NCBI RefSeq assembly: GCF_934202865.1
Contig: NZ_CAKPYL010000029.1
Span: 1 to 16,460, forward strand
Direction of reading: 5' to 3'
DNA from: an uncultured Fenollaria sp.
Lineage (GTDB): Bacteria > Bacillota > Clostridia > Tissierellales > Peptoniphilaceae
DNA: 16,460 nt
The notes under the pieces are model-generated. The model was not told the DNA's origin. It made no database searches and saw only the letters and a list, made by a program, of their open reading frames with translations. Shown piece after piece: positions 1 through 8,207 of this stretch. Positions within the stretch are counted from its first letter, which is position 1. Each line of letters starts with the position of its first letter. Both the position numbers and the translations under genes were made by a program.

Positions 1-185
1 TCAAGTGTAACGAAATAATTGCTAATATCTGCTCCACCAAGTAATAGTCCAATTAGTGGCATGATTATGTCGTCAACAAGTGAGCTAACAATCTTTGAGA
101 AGGCTCCACCTATGATAACACCTACTGCTAGGTCCATTACACTGCCCTTTGAAATAAATTCTTTGAATTCTTTTAACCTTTTCTT
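1..185 (-). CDS. mscL: Large-conductance mechanosensitive channel MscL, N-terminal part (runs off the window; start codon unclear)
   Basis: MscL is a homopentameric inner-membrane channel that opens under high membrane tension and releases solutes during osmotic downshock. The reverse strand reads [20 protein letters not shown], then [20 protein letters not shown], then [20 protein letters not shown]. This is the family's N-terminal amphipathic helix followed by the pore-lining first transmembrane helix with its [12 protein letters not shown] core. The C-terminus lies beyond position 1. A strong AGGAGGG lies at 187-193, but the frame from the stop at 192-194 down to the conserved KRLKEF has no ATG, GTG or TTG. 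The codon where Met would be expected is AAG at 183-185, and that codon is very close to the Shine-Dalgarno. The first in-frame ATG is at 135-137 (MDLAVG) and would remove the N-terminal helix. I placed the start nominally at 185. The gene lies 25 bp after the dCMP deaminase and is probably co-transcribed with it. Identity is near certain; the start is not. Confidence 0.88.
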
Positions 186-186
186 T

Positions 187-193
187 CCCTCCT
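187..193 (-). promoter_or_regulatory. Ribosome binding site of mscL without a canonical start codon behind it
   Basis: The reverse strand reads AGGAGGG here, a full anti-16S match of the kind seen before other genes in this window. No ATG, GTG or TTG occurs in the mscL frame within the next 45 bases. The site shows that translation of mscL was meant to begin near 175-185, and it makes the internal ATG at 135-137 less likely to be the ancestral start. Confidence 0.7.
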
Positions 194-210
194 ATTTTAA
201 AAAAATTTAA

Positions 211-654
211 CTAATTCATGTCCACATCTAATTTTATGTGTTCGATGTGGTTTTTGTCAAGTAATTCTAGTGCATAATCGTCTATCCTATATGCATTTGA
301 ATAATATATTTTACTGATTCCCGCTTGTATCAAAGCTTTAGTGCAGTTTAAGCACGGGAAGTGTGTTACGTAGCACACACAGCCATCTACCTTGATGCCT
401 TCCTTAGCGCAATATAATAGCGCATTCATCTCAGCATGTATAGTCGCTATGCAGTGACCATCCCTCATTGTGTGGCCTATCTCTGAACAGTGCGGATTGC
501 CCTTGATGCTGCCGTTGTAACCGCTTGAGACTATTCTGTTGTCTTTATTAACGAGTAAGCATCCCACGTAGGCCCTATCGCATGTAGATCTCTTAGCTAT
601 CATGTGAGCGATTGACATGAAATACTCTTGCCACGAGCTTCTTGTATCAGCCAT
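211..654 (-). CDS. comEB: Deoxycytidylate (dCMP) deaminase
   Basis: This cytosolic zinc enzyme converts dCMP to dUMP and so feeds thymidylate synthesis. Its 147 residues are typical for the bacterial dCMP deaminase/ComEB family. The N-terminal part carries the family pattern RSTCDRAYVGCLLV (22-35) and SGYNG (44-48). The zinc-binding and catalytic motif HAEMNA starts at His73 with the proton-shuttling Glu75. The second motif PCLNC (100-104) supplies Cys101 and Cys104. All key residues are intact. The start ATG at 652-654 overlaps the pyk stop by one base (TAATG), so translation is probably coupled to pyk. A GAGG lies about 11 bases upstream. Because pyk carries a premature stop, coupled translation of this gene could be affected if that stop is real. 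The symbol follows common Firmicutes usage; a direct role in competence is not implied. Confidence 0.93.
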   Translation of the reverse strand: MADTRSSWQEYFMSIAHMIAKRSTCDRAYVGCLLVNKDNRIVSSGYNGSIKGNPHCSEIGHTMRDGHCIATIHAEMNALLYCAKEGIKVDGCVCYVTHFPCLNCTKALIQAGISKIYYSNAYRIDDYALELLDKNHIEHIKLDVDMN

Positions 655-2420
655 TAAATCACTTCCTCTTCATCAAATATTTTACCTTCGTAAATTTCTC
701 CAGTTGTTGCGTCGATGCTTATGATGTCTCCAGTTTTTATAATATTCATTGCTTCCCCCACACCAACAACTGTTGCTAGATGGTAATTAATGCCAACTAT
801 TGCGCCTTGACTAGTTAGACCGCCTTCAACTGTCACTATGCCCGATGACTTTTGTATATATGGAAGCATATCTTTATATACCCCTATAGTTACTATAATA
901 TCGCCATCTGTAAAATTTTCTTCTAGTTCTTTAGCATTTTTAGCGACACAAGCTCTTGCGCTTATCTTATGCTTGCCTATGCCCATTCCTTTGCATAATA
1001 GCTTACCAACTGTCTTTACCATCATTATGTTTGTTGAACCAGCCTTTCCAAGCGGCATGCCCGCTGTTAATATGACTAGCTCTCCCTCCTTTACAAATTT
1101 TATATTCTTTAATATATTTATAGATTCGTAGAATAAATCGTCTATGCTTGATGCAAGAGTCGCTCTGATTGGATAGACGCCCCACTCAATTGCCAATTGC
1201 CTTCTAACCTTTTCATTTGTAGTAGCAGCGATGATTGGCGACTTTGGCTTGAACTTCGAAATATTTCTCGCAGTAAGCCCTGATGTTGTTGCGGCTATGA
1301 TCACTTTTGCATCCAAATCAAGCGCCGCTTCTCTCGTCGCTTTGGCGATGGAGTTTGTGATGTTAATCTCATGTTCATCATTTGTGCTATCAACAATGAT
1401 TTTATAATCGAGACTGTCTTCAATTTTTAAAGCAATTTTCCTCATCATTTCACATGCCCTGACTGGATAAGCTCCTGCTGCCGTCTCGCCTGATAGCATT
1501 ATCGCGCTCGAACCATCTAAGATGGCGTTGGCAACATCAGTTACCTCAGCTCTTGTTGGTCTTGGGTTTCTAATCATTGAGTCGAGCATCTGAGTCGCTG
1601 TTATAACGAATTTACCTTTAAGATTGCACTTTCTGATTATATCCTTTTGCACTAAAGGAATGTCCTCTTCATCAAGTTCAACACCCATATCTCCTCTAGC
1701 AACCATAATACCGTCAGATACTTCGATGATCTCATCAATATTTTGAACGCCCTCTAAATTTTCTATCTTAGAAATAATCTTAATATCGTCTCCACCATTG
1801 CTCTCAAGAATCTTTCATATCTCTAAAACATCTTTTGCGCTTCTAATAAATGAAGCCGCGATGAAGTCTACATCATTTTCAATGCCAAAGATTAAATCAT
1901 CAATATCTTTTTCAGTGAGCGTCGGTAAATTCACTTTGACTGAAGGAAGATTAACTCCCTTCCTATCGCTTAGCTCGCCCGAGTTAACTGCCTTCATATA
2001 AACATTATTCTCATCGACTGATATTACAGTGAACTCTACAAGGCCATCGTCAATAAGCACTCTATCATTAGCCTTTAAATCCTTGGCAATGTCCTTATAT
2101 GTGACAGAGACCCTCGTCTCGTCGCCTTCTACATCCTCACTCGTAAGAGTAAAGTCTTGTCCTTGCTCTATCCTAATCATGCCATCTTTGAAAGTCTTTA
2201 TCCTTATCTCAGGTCCCTTCGTATCAAGCATTATGCCTATAGGCTCATCAATATCATCCCTAAGTTTCTTTATAGTCTCTATCCTCTTTTTATGCTCTGG
2301 ATGAGTGCCATGTGAAAAGTTTAGTCTGGCAACGTTCATTCCTTCATTAACAAGCGCTTTTAGCACTTCGTATGAGTCCGAGCTCGGTCCAATTGTACAA
2401 ACTATCTTAGTCTTTTTCAT
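654..2420 (-). pseudogene. pyk: Pyruvate kinase, interrupted by one in-frame TGA
   Basis: Pyruvate kinase makes pyruvate and ATP from phosphoenolpyruvate and ADP in the last step of glycolysis. Read through the TGA at 1815-1817, the frame gives 588 residues, close to the long Bacillus-type enzyme with an extra C-terminal domain. The start ATG at 2418-2420 has AGGAG seven bases upstream and begins MKKTKIVCTIGPSSD. Visible motifs are ARLNFSHG (31-38) and LDTKGPEIR near 65. After the stop come ISKIEN with catalytic Lys218 and Glu220, ARGDMGVEL with Asp244, and the ATQMLDSMI and PTRAEVTDVANA signatures. The TGA is codon 202, where relatives have Arg (DVLEIRE), so a single AGA-to-TGA change explains it. 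The truncated 201-residue product would lack all catalytic Lys/Glu/Asp residues. The C-terminal PEP-utilizer-like domain reads GGLTSQGAIVG, with Gln where TSHAA is usual. The rest of the frame is clean, so the lesion is recent or a sequence error. Confidence 0.85.
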
Positions 2421-2430
2421 CTTAATTCTC

Positions 2431-3390
2431 CTATATTGATAATATGTCCACCATCTTAAGCTGATCTTTGTCAAAAGCTTTCTTTGTCTCAAGTGCTTCT
2501 TCTATATCTACTTCTATAATCTTGCCATTTTTGTAGCCCAAAACTAGTCCTGATTTGCCATTTAAGAGTAAATTTACTGCGTCATAGCCAAAGTCACTTG
2601 CTAGTATCCTGTCTTGAACTGTTGGTACGCCGCCTCTTTGAACGTAGCCAAGAACAGTCACACGAGTTTCAATAGCGCCCTTCTCTTCAATAATCTTCGC
2701 AAGTTCATAAGCATCAAGTGCTCCTTCAGCAGCGACGATTATGTGGTGCTTTTTGCCTCTCTTTTTACCGTTTTGAATCTTTTTTATAATAGCGTCTGTA
2801 TCTAATTTAACTTCTGGTATGACTATCGATTCAGCTCCGCCCGCTATACCTGAGTAAAGAGCAATATCACCGCAATTTCTGCCCATTACTTGAAGCACTA
2901 TGGCCCTACCATGTGACTCAGAGGTATCTCTAAGCTTACTTATAGCAGAAACGGCTGTCTCAACCGCTGTCAAAAAGCCGATAGTGTAGTCAGTGTAGCC
3001 AAGGTCGTTATCTATAGTGCATGGCACGCCTATAATTTTAATTCCTCTTCTAACTAGTTCCCTCGCTCCTCTAAAAGTTCCGTCGCCGCCAAGAGCCACT
3101 ATGGCATCTATTTTAAATTTCTTAATCACTTCAAGCGCTTGATTAATACCTTCTTCAGTCATAAATTCATCGCTTCTAGCAGTTCTAAGTATAGTTCCGC
3201 CTCTGTGAATAATGTCCGCAACGCTTGATAGCGTCATCGTTTCGATGTCTCCCTTAATCAATCCGTTGTAGCCTTCCTTTATAGCTAAAACCTTCAAATT
3301 GTTATATATGGCAGTTCTTACAACAGATCTGATTACGGCGTTCATTCCTGGCGCGTCGCCACCACTTGTTAATATAGCAATAGTCTTCAT
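2431..3390 (-). CDS. pfkA: ATP-dependent 6-phosphofructokinase
   Basis: This cytosolic enzyme phosphorylates fructose 6-phosphate to fructose 1,6-bisphosphate, the committed step of glycolysis. The 319 residues match the usual bacterial PfkA length (about 320). In order there are the glycine-rich ATP site [11 protein letters not shown] (8-18), Arg21 and Arg25 at the positions that bind the allosteric effector in the E. coli enzyme, [10 protein letters not shown] near residue 70, the nucleotide/Mg site [11 protein letters not shown] near 100, the catalytic PCTIDND near 120-127, VMGRNCGD near 170, and the substrate-binding [15 protein letters not shown]. The start ATG at 3388-3390 follows AGGAGG closely. 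The dnaE stop codon overlaps that ribosome binding site (TAGGAGG), leaving only 8 bases between the genes, and pyk starts 10 bases after this gene. It is therefore an operon member, in the dnaE-pfkA-pyk order common in Firmicutes. No damage is visible. Confidence 0.97.
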   Translation of the reverse strand: MKTIAILTSGGDAPGMNAVIRSVVRTAIYNNLKVLAIKEGYNGLIKGDIETMTLSSVADIIHRGGTILRTARSDEFMTEEGINQALEVIKKFKIDAIVALGGDGTFRGARELVRRGIKIIGVPCTIDNDLGYTDYTIGFLTAVETAVSAISKLRDTSESHGRAIVLQVMGRNCGDIALYSGIAGGAESIVIPEVKLDTDAIIKKIQNGKKRGKKHHIIVAAEGALDAYELAKIIEEKGAIETRVTVLGYVQRGGVPTVQDRILASDFGYDAVNLLLNGKSGLVLGYKNGKIIEVDIEEALETKKAFDKDQLKMVDILSI

Positions 3391-3398
3391 AGCTCCTC

Positions 3399-6300
3399 CT
3401 ATTTAATAACTATATCGTCATCATCTAAATAGATCTTTAAATCTTCATATAGCTTTTCATTGTCTATGTCAATGGCTGTGCTATCGTTCGATTCAATACT
3501 TGATTTTGTCTCTTCAAAGTAGACAACTACAGGGTTATCTCCCTTGTATTTCTTTAATATATCTAAAATACTTTTCTTATCGTCTTCGCCCAAGCCATTT
3601 TTTATCCTTATATATAGAGTTTCCTTACGCTTTTCAAGCCTCTTCACTCTATCTGCAATGATGTTGATCTCATCATTAGCGCTTATTTGTAATCTTCCCT
3701 TGACTACAATATTTTCCCCTTCTTTAATTAGATTTCTATAGTTTTCGTAAACTCTTGGGAAAATCACGACTCTTATGCTATCATAAAGGTCTTCAAGCTC
3801 AATAAAGGCCATCATTTGATTGTTCTTAGTAACCTTCTTTGTTACAGTTGAGACCATGCCCGCATATGAAATAAACATATTGTCCCTAAGATCTGCATCT
3901 GTTTCGTCAAGAACTTTTTCTTTCATCTCAATGGAAGAAAAGTCGCTACTTTGTCTAAGCTCTTCAGTGAACTCTTCAAGTGGATGACCCGAGAAATATA
4001 TGCCAGTCATCTCTTTTTCGCCTTCAAGCAGCATAAACTTCGATAGCTCAGTCGCATCTGGTATCTTGTACTGAACGTTCGATGAACTATCATCACCAAG
4101 TCCAAAGAGTCCCATCTGTCCTTGAGCGTTGTTCTTCGCGTCCTTTTGTATGCTCTTTAACATGTAGTCGTATGAGCCAAGCATTTGGCTTCTGTTAAGG
4201 CCAAGCGAATCAAGCGCACCCGCCATAATCAAGGACTCAACCGACTTTTTGTTCATGGCAGTCGAGTCAACTCTATGTGTCTTTGTTAAAAAGTCTTCGA
4301 AGGAAGTAAAGCCATCGATCTCGCCTCTTGCCTTAAGTATTGAGTCGATTACGTTAGTGCCGACGTTTTTAATAGCTGATAAGCCAAATCTTATGCCCTC
4401 GCCTTCAGTCGTAAACTTTCTAAATGATTTATTTATATCTGGTCTTAAAACTTCTATACCAAGTCTCTTGCACTCTTCAAGGTACTTGATTACATCTGTT
4501 GTATTGCCCATGACTGAGCTAAGTAGACTAGCCATATACTCTTTTGGATAGTAATATTTTAAGTAAGCAGTTCTATAGGCAACGACTGAGTAAGCGGCCG
4601 AGTGAGATTTGTTGAAGGCGTAGTTTGCAAAATCAAGCATATAGTCAAAAATCTCGTTCGCTACCTCTTCTTTAATGCCGTTTCTCACAGCGCCTTTGAT
4701 AAGCACTTCATCGCCATCGTCCTTGCCGTAGATAAAGTTCTTTCTCTCTTGTTCCAAGACCTTCATCTTCTTCTTACTCATGGCTCTTCTAACTATGTCA
4801 GCGCCGCCAAGCGAGTAGCCAGCTAGGTTTCTAAATATCCTCATTACCTGCTCTTGATATACGATGCAGCCGTATGTCTCTTTCAAAATTGGCTCAAGAT
4901 GCGGATCAAGATATGTGATCTTCGTTGGATCGTGCCTTGCCTCAACAAACTTTGGTATCGATTGCATTGGTCCTGGCCTGAATAATGAGTTAGCGGCGAT
5001 AAGGTCTTCAAATTTTTGTGCTCTTAAATCTTTTAAGAACCTTCTCATTCCGACCGACTCGAATTGAAATATGCCTATGGTTTCAGCCTCTGTAAATAGG
5101 CCGATAACGTTCTTATCATCGCATTCCATGTGGTCAAAATCGACTCTTCTTCCATAATTATGCTCAATCATATCAAGCGCGTCTTGAATAACAGTTAAGT
5201 TCCTTAAACCAAGGAAGTCCATCTTCAAAAAGCCTAGCTCTTCAAGCTCTGTCATAGTGAATTGAGTCGATATCGATTCTTTATTCTTAACTAATGGCAA
5301 ATGATTTGTAATAGTCTCTTCTGTAATCAATATGCCGGCTGCATGTGTACCAATATTTCTTGGTAGTCCCTCTAATTGCCTTGATATATCGATTATCTTC
5401 TTTGCTTCTTCGTCTTCATCGTAAGCTTTTTTAAATTCTGGATTTCTCTCTAAAGCTTTGTCAATGGTGATGTCTAGGTCCCTTGGAACCATCTTAGCAA
5501 GTGCATCCGCCTTGTTAAGTGGCACATCTAAAGCTCTGGCAACGTCACGAATAACAGCTCTTGCGGCAAGTGTACCAAAAGTAATTATCTGGCTAACTTT
5601 ATCTTCGCCATATTTATTAATAACGTAATCAATTACTTCAGATCTTCTTTCGTAACCAAAGTCAACATCTATATCGGGCATGGAAACCCTTTCTGGATTT
5701 AAAAATCTTTCAAATAGTAAATCGTATTTTAATGGATCAACATCAACTATGCCCAATGCGTAGGAAACAACACTTCCTGCCGCCGAGCCTCTACCTGGGC
5801 CGACTGGTATGCCATTTTCTTTTGCATACATAATAAAGTCCCTAACTACTAGGAAATAGTCAACATAGCCCATGGAGTTAATGATGTTAAACTCCTTTTC
5901 CATCCTGTCCTTAATAGCCTCACTTACTTCGCCATATCTCTTTACTAAGCCCTCTTCACAAAGTCTGTGTAAGTACTCAGCATGAGTCATGTCCTCTTCT
6001 ATCTCAAAGTTTGGTAAGTGTTTTTGGTGAAATTCAATTTCTATATTACATCTATCTTTAATAATCTCAGTATTTTTTATGGCCTCAGGCGCATAAGAAA
6101 ATAGCTTTGCCATCTCCTCAGGACTCTTCACGTAAAACTCTTCGCTTGGGAAACGCATTCTATTTTCATCATCTATCTTAGAAAGAGTTTGTATACATAA
6201 AAGCACGTCATGAACCTTGGCGTCCTCTTTTCTTAAATAATGGCAGTCGTTTGTAGCGACTAAGCCAATATCAAGCTCCTTAGATAGCTCCATTAAATAG

Positions 6301-6851
6301 TTATTCACATAAGCTTGCTCTTTGATGCCATGGTCTTGAAGCTCTAAGAAGAAATTATTCTCTCCAAATATATCCTTATACCTAAGAGCCGCTTTCTTCG
6401 CTCCATCAAGGTTTTGATCTAGTATCATCTTTTGCACTTCGCCGCCTAAGCAGGCTGATAGCGCTATGAGGCCTTCGCTGTGCTCATATAGGTATTTAAA
6501 ATCAGTTCTCGGCTTATAATAGTAGCCGTTGATAGAGGCGTCTGAGACTATCTTTATAATGTTTTTATATCCTTTTTCGTTCTCGCATAAAAGTATCAAG
6601 TGATAGTAAGGCGTTTCCTTGTCCTTAACAAGTTTATCATCACAAACATAGACCTCACAGCCAATGATTGGTTTGATGCCCTTCGCCTTTGCTTCCTTAT
6701 AAAATTTGATTACGCCATACATATTGCCATGGTCAGTGATGGCACATGCGTCCATGCCAAGCTCTTTAACTCTGTCAATAAGCTCACTTATCTTGTTTGA
6801 GCCATCAAGCAAAGAGTATTCAGTATGTAAATGTAGATGCGTAAAACTCAT
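3399..6851 (-). CDS. dnaE: DNA polymerase III subunit alpha (DnaE)
   Basis: This is a replicative C-family DNA polymerase. In Firmicutes, DnaE typically works beside PolC, extending RNA primers. The 1150 residues are a normal full length. The N-terminal PHP domain starts with [15 protein letters not shown]. The polymerase domain carries [18 protein letters not shown] before the catalytic [12 protein letters not shown] (392-403), where Asp393 and Asp395 correspond to the paired catalytic aspartates of E. coli Dna[10 protein letters not shown] supplies the probable third aspartate. The conserved FRPGPM and YQEQVM motifs follow. The C-terminal third contains an OB-fold-like segment ([20 protein letters not shown] onward). 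No DEDD exonuclease insert is apparent, so it is DnaE and not PolC. The start ATG at 6849-6851 follows GAGGTGA. It is the first gene of the leftward unit and has its own promoter at 6871-6876. No frameshift or internal stop is present. Confidence 0.97.
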   Translation of the reverse strand: MSFTHLHLHTEYSLLDGSNKISELIDRVKELGMDACAITDHGNMYGVIKFYKEAKAKGIKPIIGCEVYVCDDKLVKDKETPYYHLILLCENEKGYKNIIKIVSDASINGYYYKPRTDFKYLYEHSEGLIALSACLGGEVQKMILDQNLDGAKKAALRYKDIFGENNFFLELQDHGIKEQAYVNNYLMELSKELDIGLVATNDCHYLRKEDAKVHDVLLCIQTLSKIDDENRMRFPSEEFYVKSPEEMAKLFSYAPEAIKNTEIIKDRCNIEIEFHQKHLPNFEIEEDMTHAEYLHRLCEEGLVKRYGEVSEAIKDRMEKEFNIINSMGYVDYFLVVRDFIMYAKENGIPVGPGRGSAAGSVVSYALGIVDVDPLKYDLLFERFLNPERVSMPDIDVDFGYERRSEVIDYVINKYGEDKVSQIITFGTLAARAVIRDVARALDVPLNKADALAKMVPRDLDITIDKALERNPEFKKAYDEDEEAKKIIDISRQLEGLPRNIGTHAAGILITEETITNHLPLVKNKESISTQFTMTELEELGFLKMDFLGLRNLTVIQDALDMIEHNYGRRVDFDHMECDDKNVIGLFTEAETIGIFQFESVGMRRFLKDLRAQKFEDLIAANSLFRPGPMQSIPKFVEARHDPTKITYLDPHLEPILKETYGCIVYQEQVMRIFRNLAGYSLGGADIVRRAMSKKKMKVLEQERKNFIYGKDDGDEVLIKGAVRNGIKEEVANEIFDYMLDFANYAFNKSHSAAYSVVAYRTAYLKYYYPKEYMASLLSSVMGNTTDVIKYLEECKRLGIEVLRPDINKSFRKFTTEGEGIRFGLSAIKNVGTNVIDSILKARGEIDGFTSFEDFLTKTHRVDSTAMNKKSVESLIMAGALDSLGLNRSQMLGSYDYMLKSIQKDAKNNAQGQMGLFGLGDDSSSNVQYKIPDATELSKFMLLEGEKEMTGIYFSGHPLEEFTEELRQSSDFSSIEMKEKVLDETDADLRDNMFISYAGMVSTVTKKVTKNNQMMAFIELEDLYDSIRVVIFPRVYENYRNLIKEGENIVVKGRLQISANDEINIIADRVKRLEKRKETLYIRIKNGLGEDDKKSILDILKKYKGDNPVVVYFEETKSSIESNDSTAIDIDNEKLYEDLKIYLDDDDIVIK

Positions 6852-6870
6852 AAAATCACCTCTAATATTT

Positions 6871-6899
6871 ATTATACCATATATTTATAGATTTTAATA
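6871..6899 (-). promoter_or_regulatory. Probable promoter of the dnaE operon (extended -10)
   Basis: On the reverse strand TGGTATAAT gives a perfect -10 (positions 6876 down to 6871) preceded by an extended TGn. The -35 region 17 bases upstream is poor (TATTAA, 6899 down to 6894), so the extended -10 probably carries the activity. Transcription would start near 6864, leaving a leader of about a dozen bases before the dnaE ATG. Placement in the 128-bp divergent gap supports it. Confidence 0.6.
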
Positions 6900-6911
6900 T
6901 TCTAATTTTTC

Positions 6912-6940
6912 TTGTAATTTTTCGTTCTTTTATGTATAAT
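6912..6940 (+). promoter_or_regulatory. Sigma-A type promoter of the rightward three-gene operon
   Basis: TTGTAA (6912-6917) and TATAAT (6935-6940) are separated by exactly 17 bases, with TG one base before the -10 (TGTATAAT). This is a strong vegetative promoter. Transcription would begin near 6947, about 33 bases before the first ATG at 6980. A second TATAAT at 6955-6960 has no matching -35. Confidence 0.8.
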
Positions 6941-6979
6941 ATTCTTAAATGGGGTATAATACATCATAGGAGGGATAAT

Positions 6980-7417
6980 ATGACTAACAATTATGAAGAC
7001 AATGACTTCAGAGAACAAGAAGTCTTAAGTGAAGATGAAATAAAGGAAAGACAAGAAAAAAAGAGAGCTAAGGGTCAATACTACAGCTATAATAAGAACG
7101 ATTATTATAATGACTCAAGAAACTATAACTACAATAATGGCAATAGAAATGCTACTAACAAGGGTATGACATCACTAGTACTAGGTATTATATCAATCTT
7201 TTGTATATTCTTAGGACAAGCCTCATTCGTAGGAAGCATACTTGCTGTAGTTGGCTTGATTATGGGTGTCGACGCAAGAAACAACGGTGACAGGACTTAT
7301 GCTAAGACAGGCATTATACTTAACACTATAGGCCTTGCCTCAACACTTTTAGTAACTATCGCTTGCATAGCATGTCTATCATGCATAGGCTGCTCGCTTG
7401 TTAACAATATGTGGTAA
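6980..7417 (+). CDS. Small DUF4190-like membrane protein
   Basis: The function is unknown. The 145-residue protein has three parts. Residues 1-32 are charged and probably helical. Residues 33-60 are a Tyr/Asn-rich low-complexity linker. From residue 61 there are two hydrophobic segments: 63-97 (TSLVLGIISIFCIFLGQ, then a glycine-containing stretch ending GLIMGVDAR) and 109-138, which is Cys-rich (CIACLSCIGC). The pattern of a loose N-terminal tail, then LVLGIIS and GLIMG, then a second helix resembles the DUF4190 family often found in Gram-positive bacteria. I chose the ATG at 6980 because AGGAGGG (6968-6974) sits five bases before it. An in-frame ATG at 6932 lies upstream, inside the promoter, and is unlikely. 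The gene is the first in its operon; the Lgt-family gene begins four bases after its stop. Confidence 0.75.
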   Translation: MTNNYEDNDFREQEVLSEDEIKERQEKKRAKGQYYSYNKNDYYNDSRNYNYNNGNRNATNKGMTSLVLGIISIFCIFLGQASFVGSILAVVGLIMGVDARNNGDRTYAKTGIILNTIGLASTLLVTIACIACLSCIGCSLVNNMW

Positions 7418-7421
7418 GCCT

Positions 7422-8207
7422 ATGAAACCATTTTACACGATATTCGGAATAAGACTAGCTAGCTACGGCTCACTTATCGCGCTTGGCATAATTGTAGCGA
7501 GCCTTGTCTATTGGTACAGAAAAAAAGATTACCCAGGCGATAAAGAAACTATATTTTACTCCATTGTTTATGGTATGGTGGGCGGCTTCATCGGAGCAAA
7601 ACTACTATACCTAATTACAGATTTTAATTTTGTTGTGGAAAGCTTTAAGAACTCACCTGATACACTCACAACGCTTAAAAATATATTAGCAGGCGGCTAT
7701 GTATTTTACGGAGGTATCATAGGAGCGCTTATAGCGATATATTTCTACGCAAAGAAATACAATATGAGCTACCTAGATATAGTTGACTCACTAGCACCAG
7801 AAGTGCCACTTGCACATGCCTTTGGTAGAATCGGATGCTTTATGGCAGGATGCTGCTATGGCATGCCATGGGACAGCAAACTTTCTGTAATCTTCCCAAA
7901 GGAAAGCGTTGGACTTAGTGGAGTAAAACTCTTCCCTGTTCAGCTATTGAGTGCACTAGGCAATATAATCATATTTGTCATTCTATTCATCTACTCAAAG
8001 AAGGATAGAGAAAAAGGAAAAGTAACTGGTCTGTATATAATTTTATACGGCATAGCAAGATTTTTAGTTGAATTTTTAAGATACGATGACGTAAGAGGAC
8101 ACTTCTTATTTTTCTCAACATCACAATGGATATCGATACTACTTGTTCCATTCGGCATACTACTATATAAAAAGGGTGAATACTTATGCAAGAAAAAACA
8201 GAAATAA
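7422..8207 (+). CDS. lgt: Prolipoprotein diacylglyceryl transferase family (Lgt) membrane protein, variant active-site motifs
   Basis: Lgt transfers diacylglyceryl from phosphatidylglycerol to the lipobox cysteine of prolipoproteins in the cytoplasmic membrane. This 261-residue protein has the family's multi-helix layout: FGIRLASYGSLIALGI at 8-23, a second helix near 45-65, GGYVFYGGIIGA at 91-102, GRIGCFMAGCCYG at 135-147, LLSALGNIIIF, and ARFLVEFLRYDD near the C-terminus. In classical Lgt the third motif has a conserved His (FHGG) and the fourth an Asn (GRxGNF, E. coli Arg143/Asn146). Here these positions are Tyr (FYGG) and Cys (GRIGCF), although the Arg is kept. It is thus an Lgt-family member of a divergent type, and its substrate is inferred. 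I chose the ATG at 7422 to give MKPFYTIFG. Its Shine-Dalgarno is weak, so translation is probably coupled to the preceding gene. Its 3' end overlaps the next gene by 22 bases. Confidence 0.8.
   Translation: MKPFYTIFGIRLASYGSLIALGIIVASLVYWYRKKDYPGDKETIFYSIVYGMVGGFIGAKLLYLITDFNFVVESFKNSPDTLTTLKNILAGGYVFYGGIIGALIAIYFYAKKYNMSYLDIVDSLAPEVPLAHAFGRIGCFMAGCCYGMPWDSKLSVIFPKESVGLSGVKLFPVQLLSALGNIIIFVILFIYSKKDREKGKVTGLYIILYGIARFLVEFLRYDDVRGHFLFFSTSQWISILLVPFGILLYKKGEYLCKKKQK

Noticed and set aside
19..210. 63-residue rightward ORF
   Set aside because: It is antisense to mscL, whose reverse-strand translation is unmistakable. There is no ribosome binding site or plausible protein.
838..1131. Rightward ORFs inside pyk, pfkA, dnaE and mrdA (for example 838-1131, 2029-2304, 4249-4551, 12983-13318)
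   Set aside because: They are shadows opposite conserved coding sequence, with low-complexity Ser/Leu/Ile-rich translations and no ribosome binding sites.
654..1706. Separate gene starting at the ATG at 1704-1706 (MVARGDMGVEL)
   Set aside because: The frame upstream to the TGA at 1815-1817 is still pyruvate kinase (ISKIEN...VSDGIMVARGD). The ATG is an internal Met in a catalytic motif with no ribosome binding site.
1815..1817. Genome-wide TGA reassignment (Trp or Gly) or selenocysteine
   Set aside because: Over 2,200 codons of dnaE and mrdA have no in-frame TGA. Homologues have Arg at the site, not Trp, Gly or Cys.
6932..6979. Upstream start for the DUF4190-like protein at the ATG at 6932
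   Set aside because: That ATG overlaps the -10 box of the promoter and would precede the transcription start. The ATG at 6980 has a perfect ribosome binding site.
7398..7421. TTG start at 7398 for the Lgt-family gene
   Set aside because: It would overlap the end of the previous gene and add eight residues not expected for the family. MKPFYTIFG from 7422 fits better.
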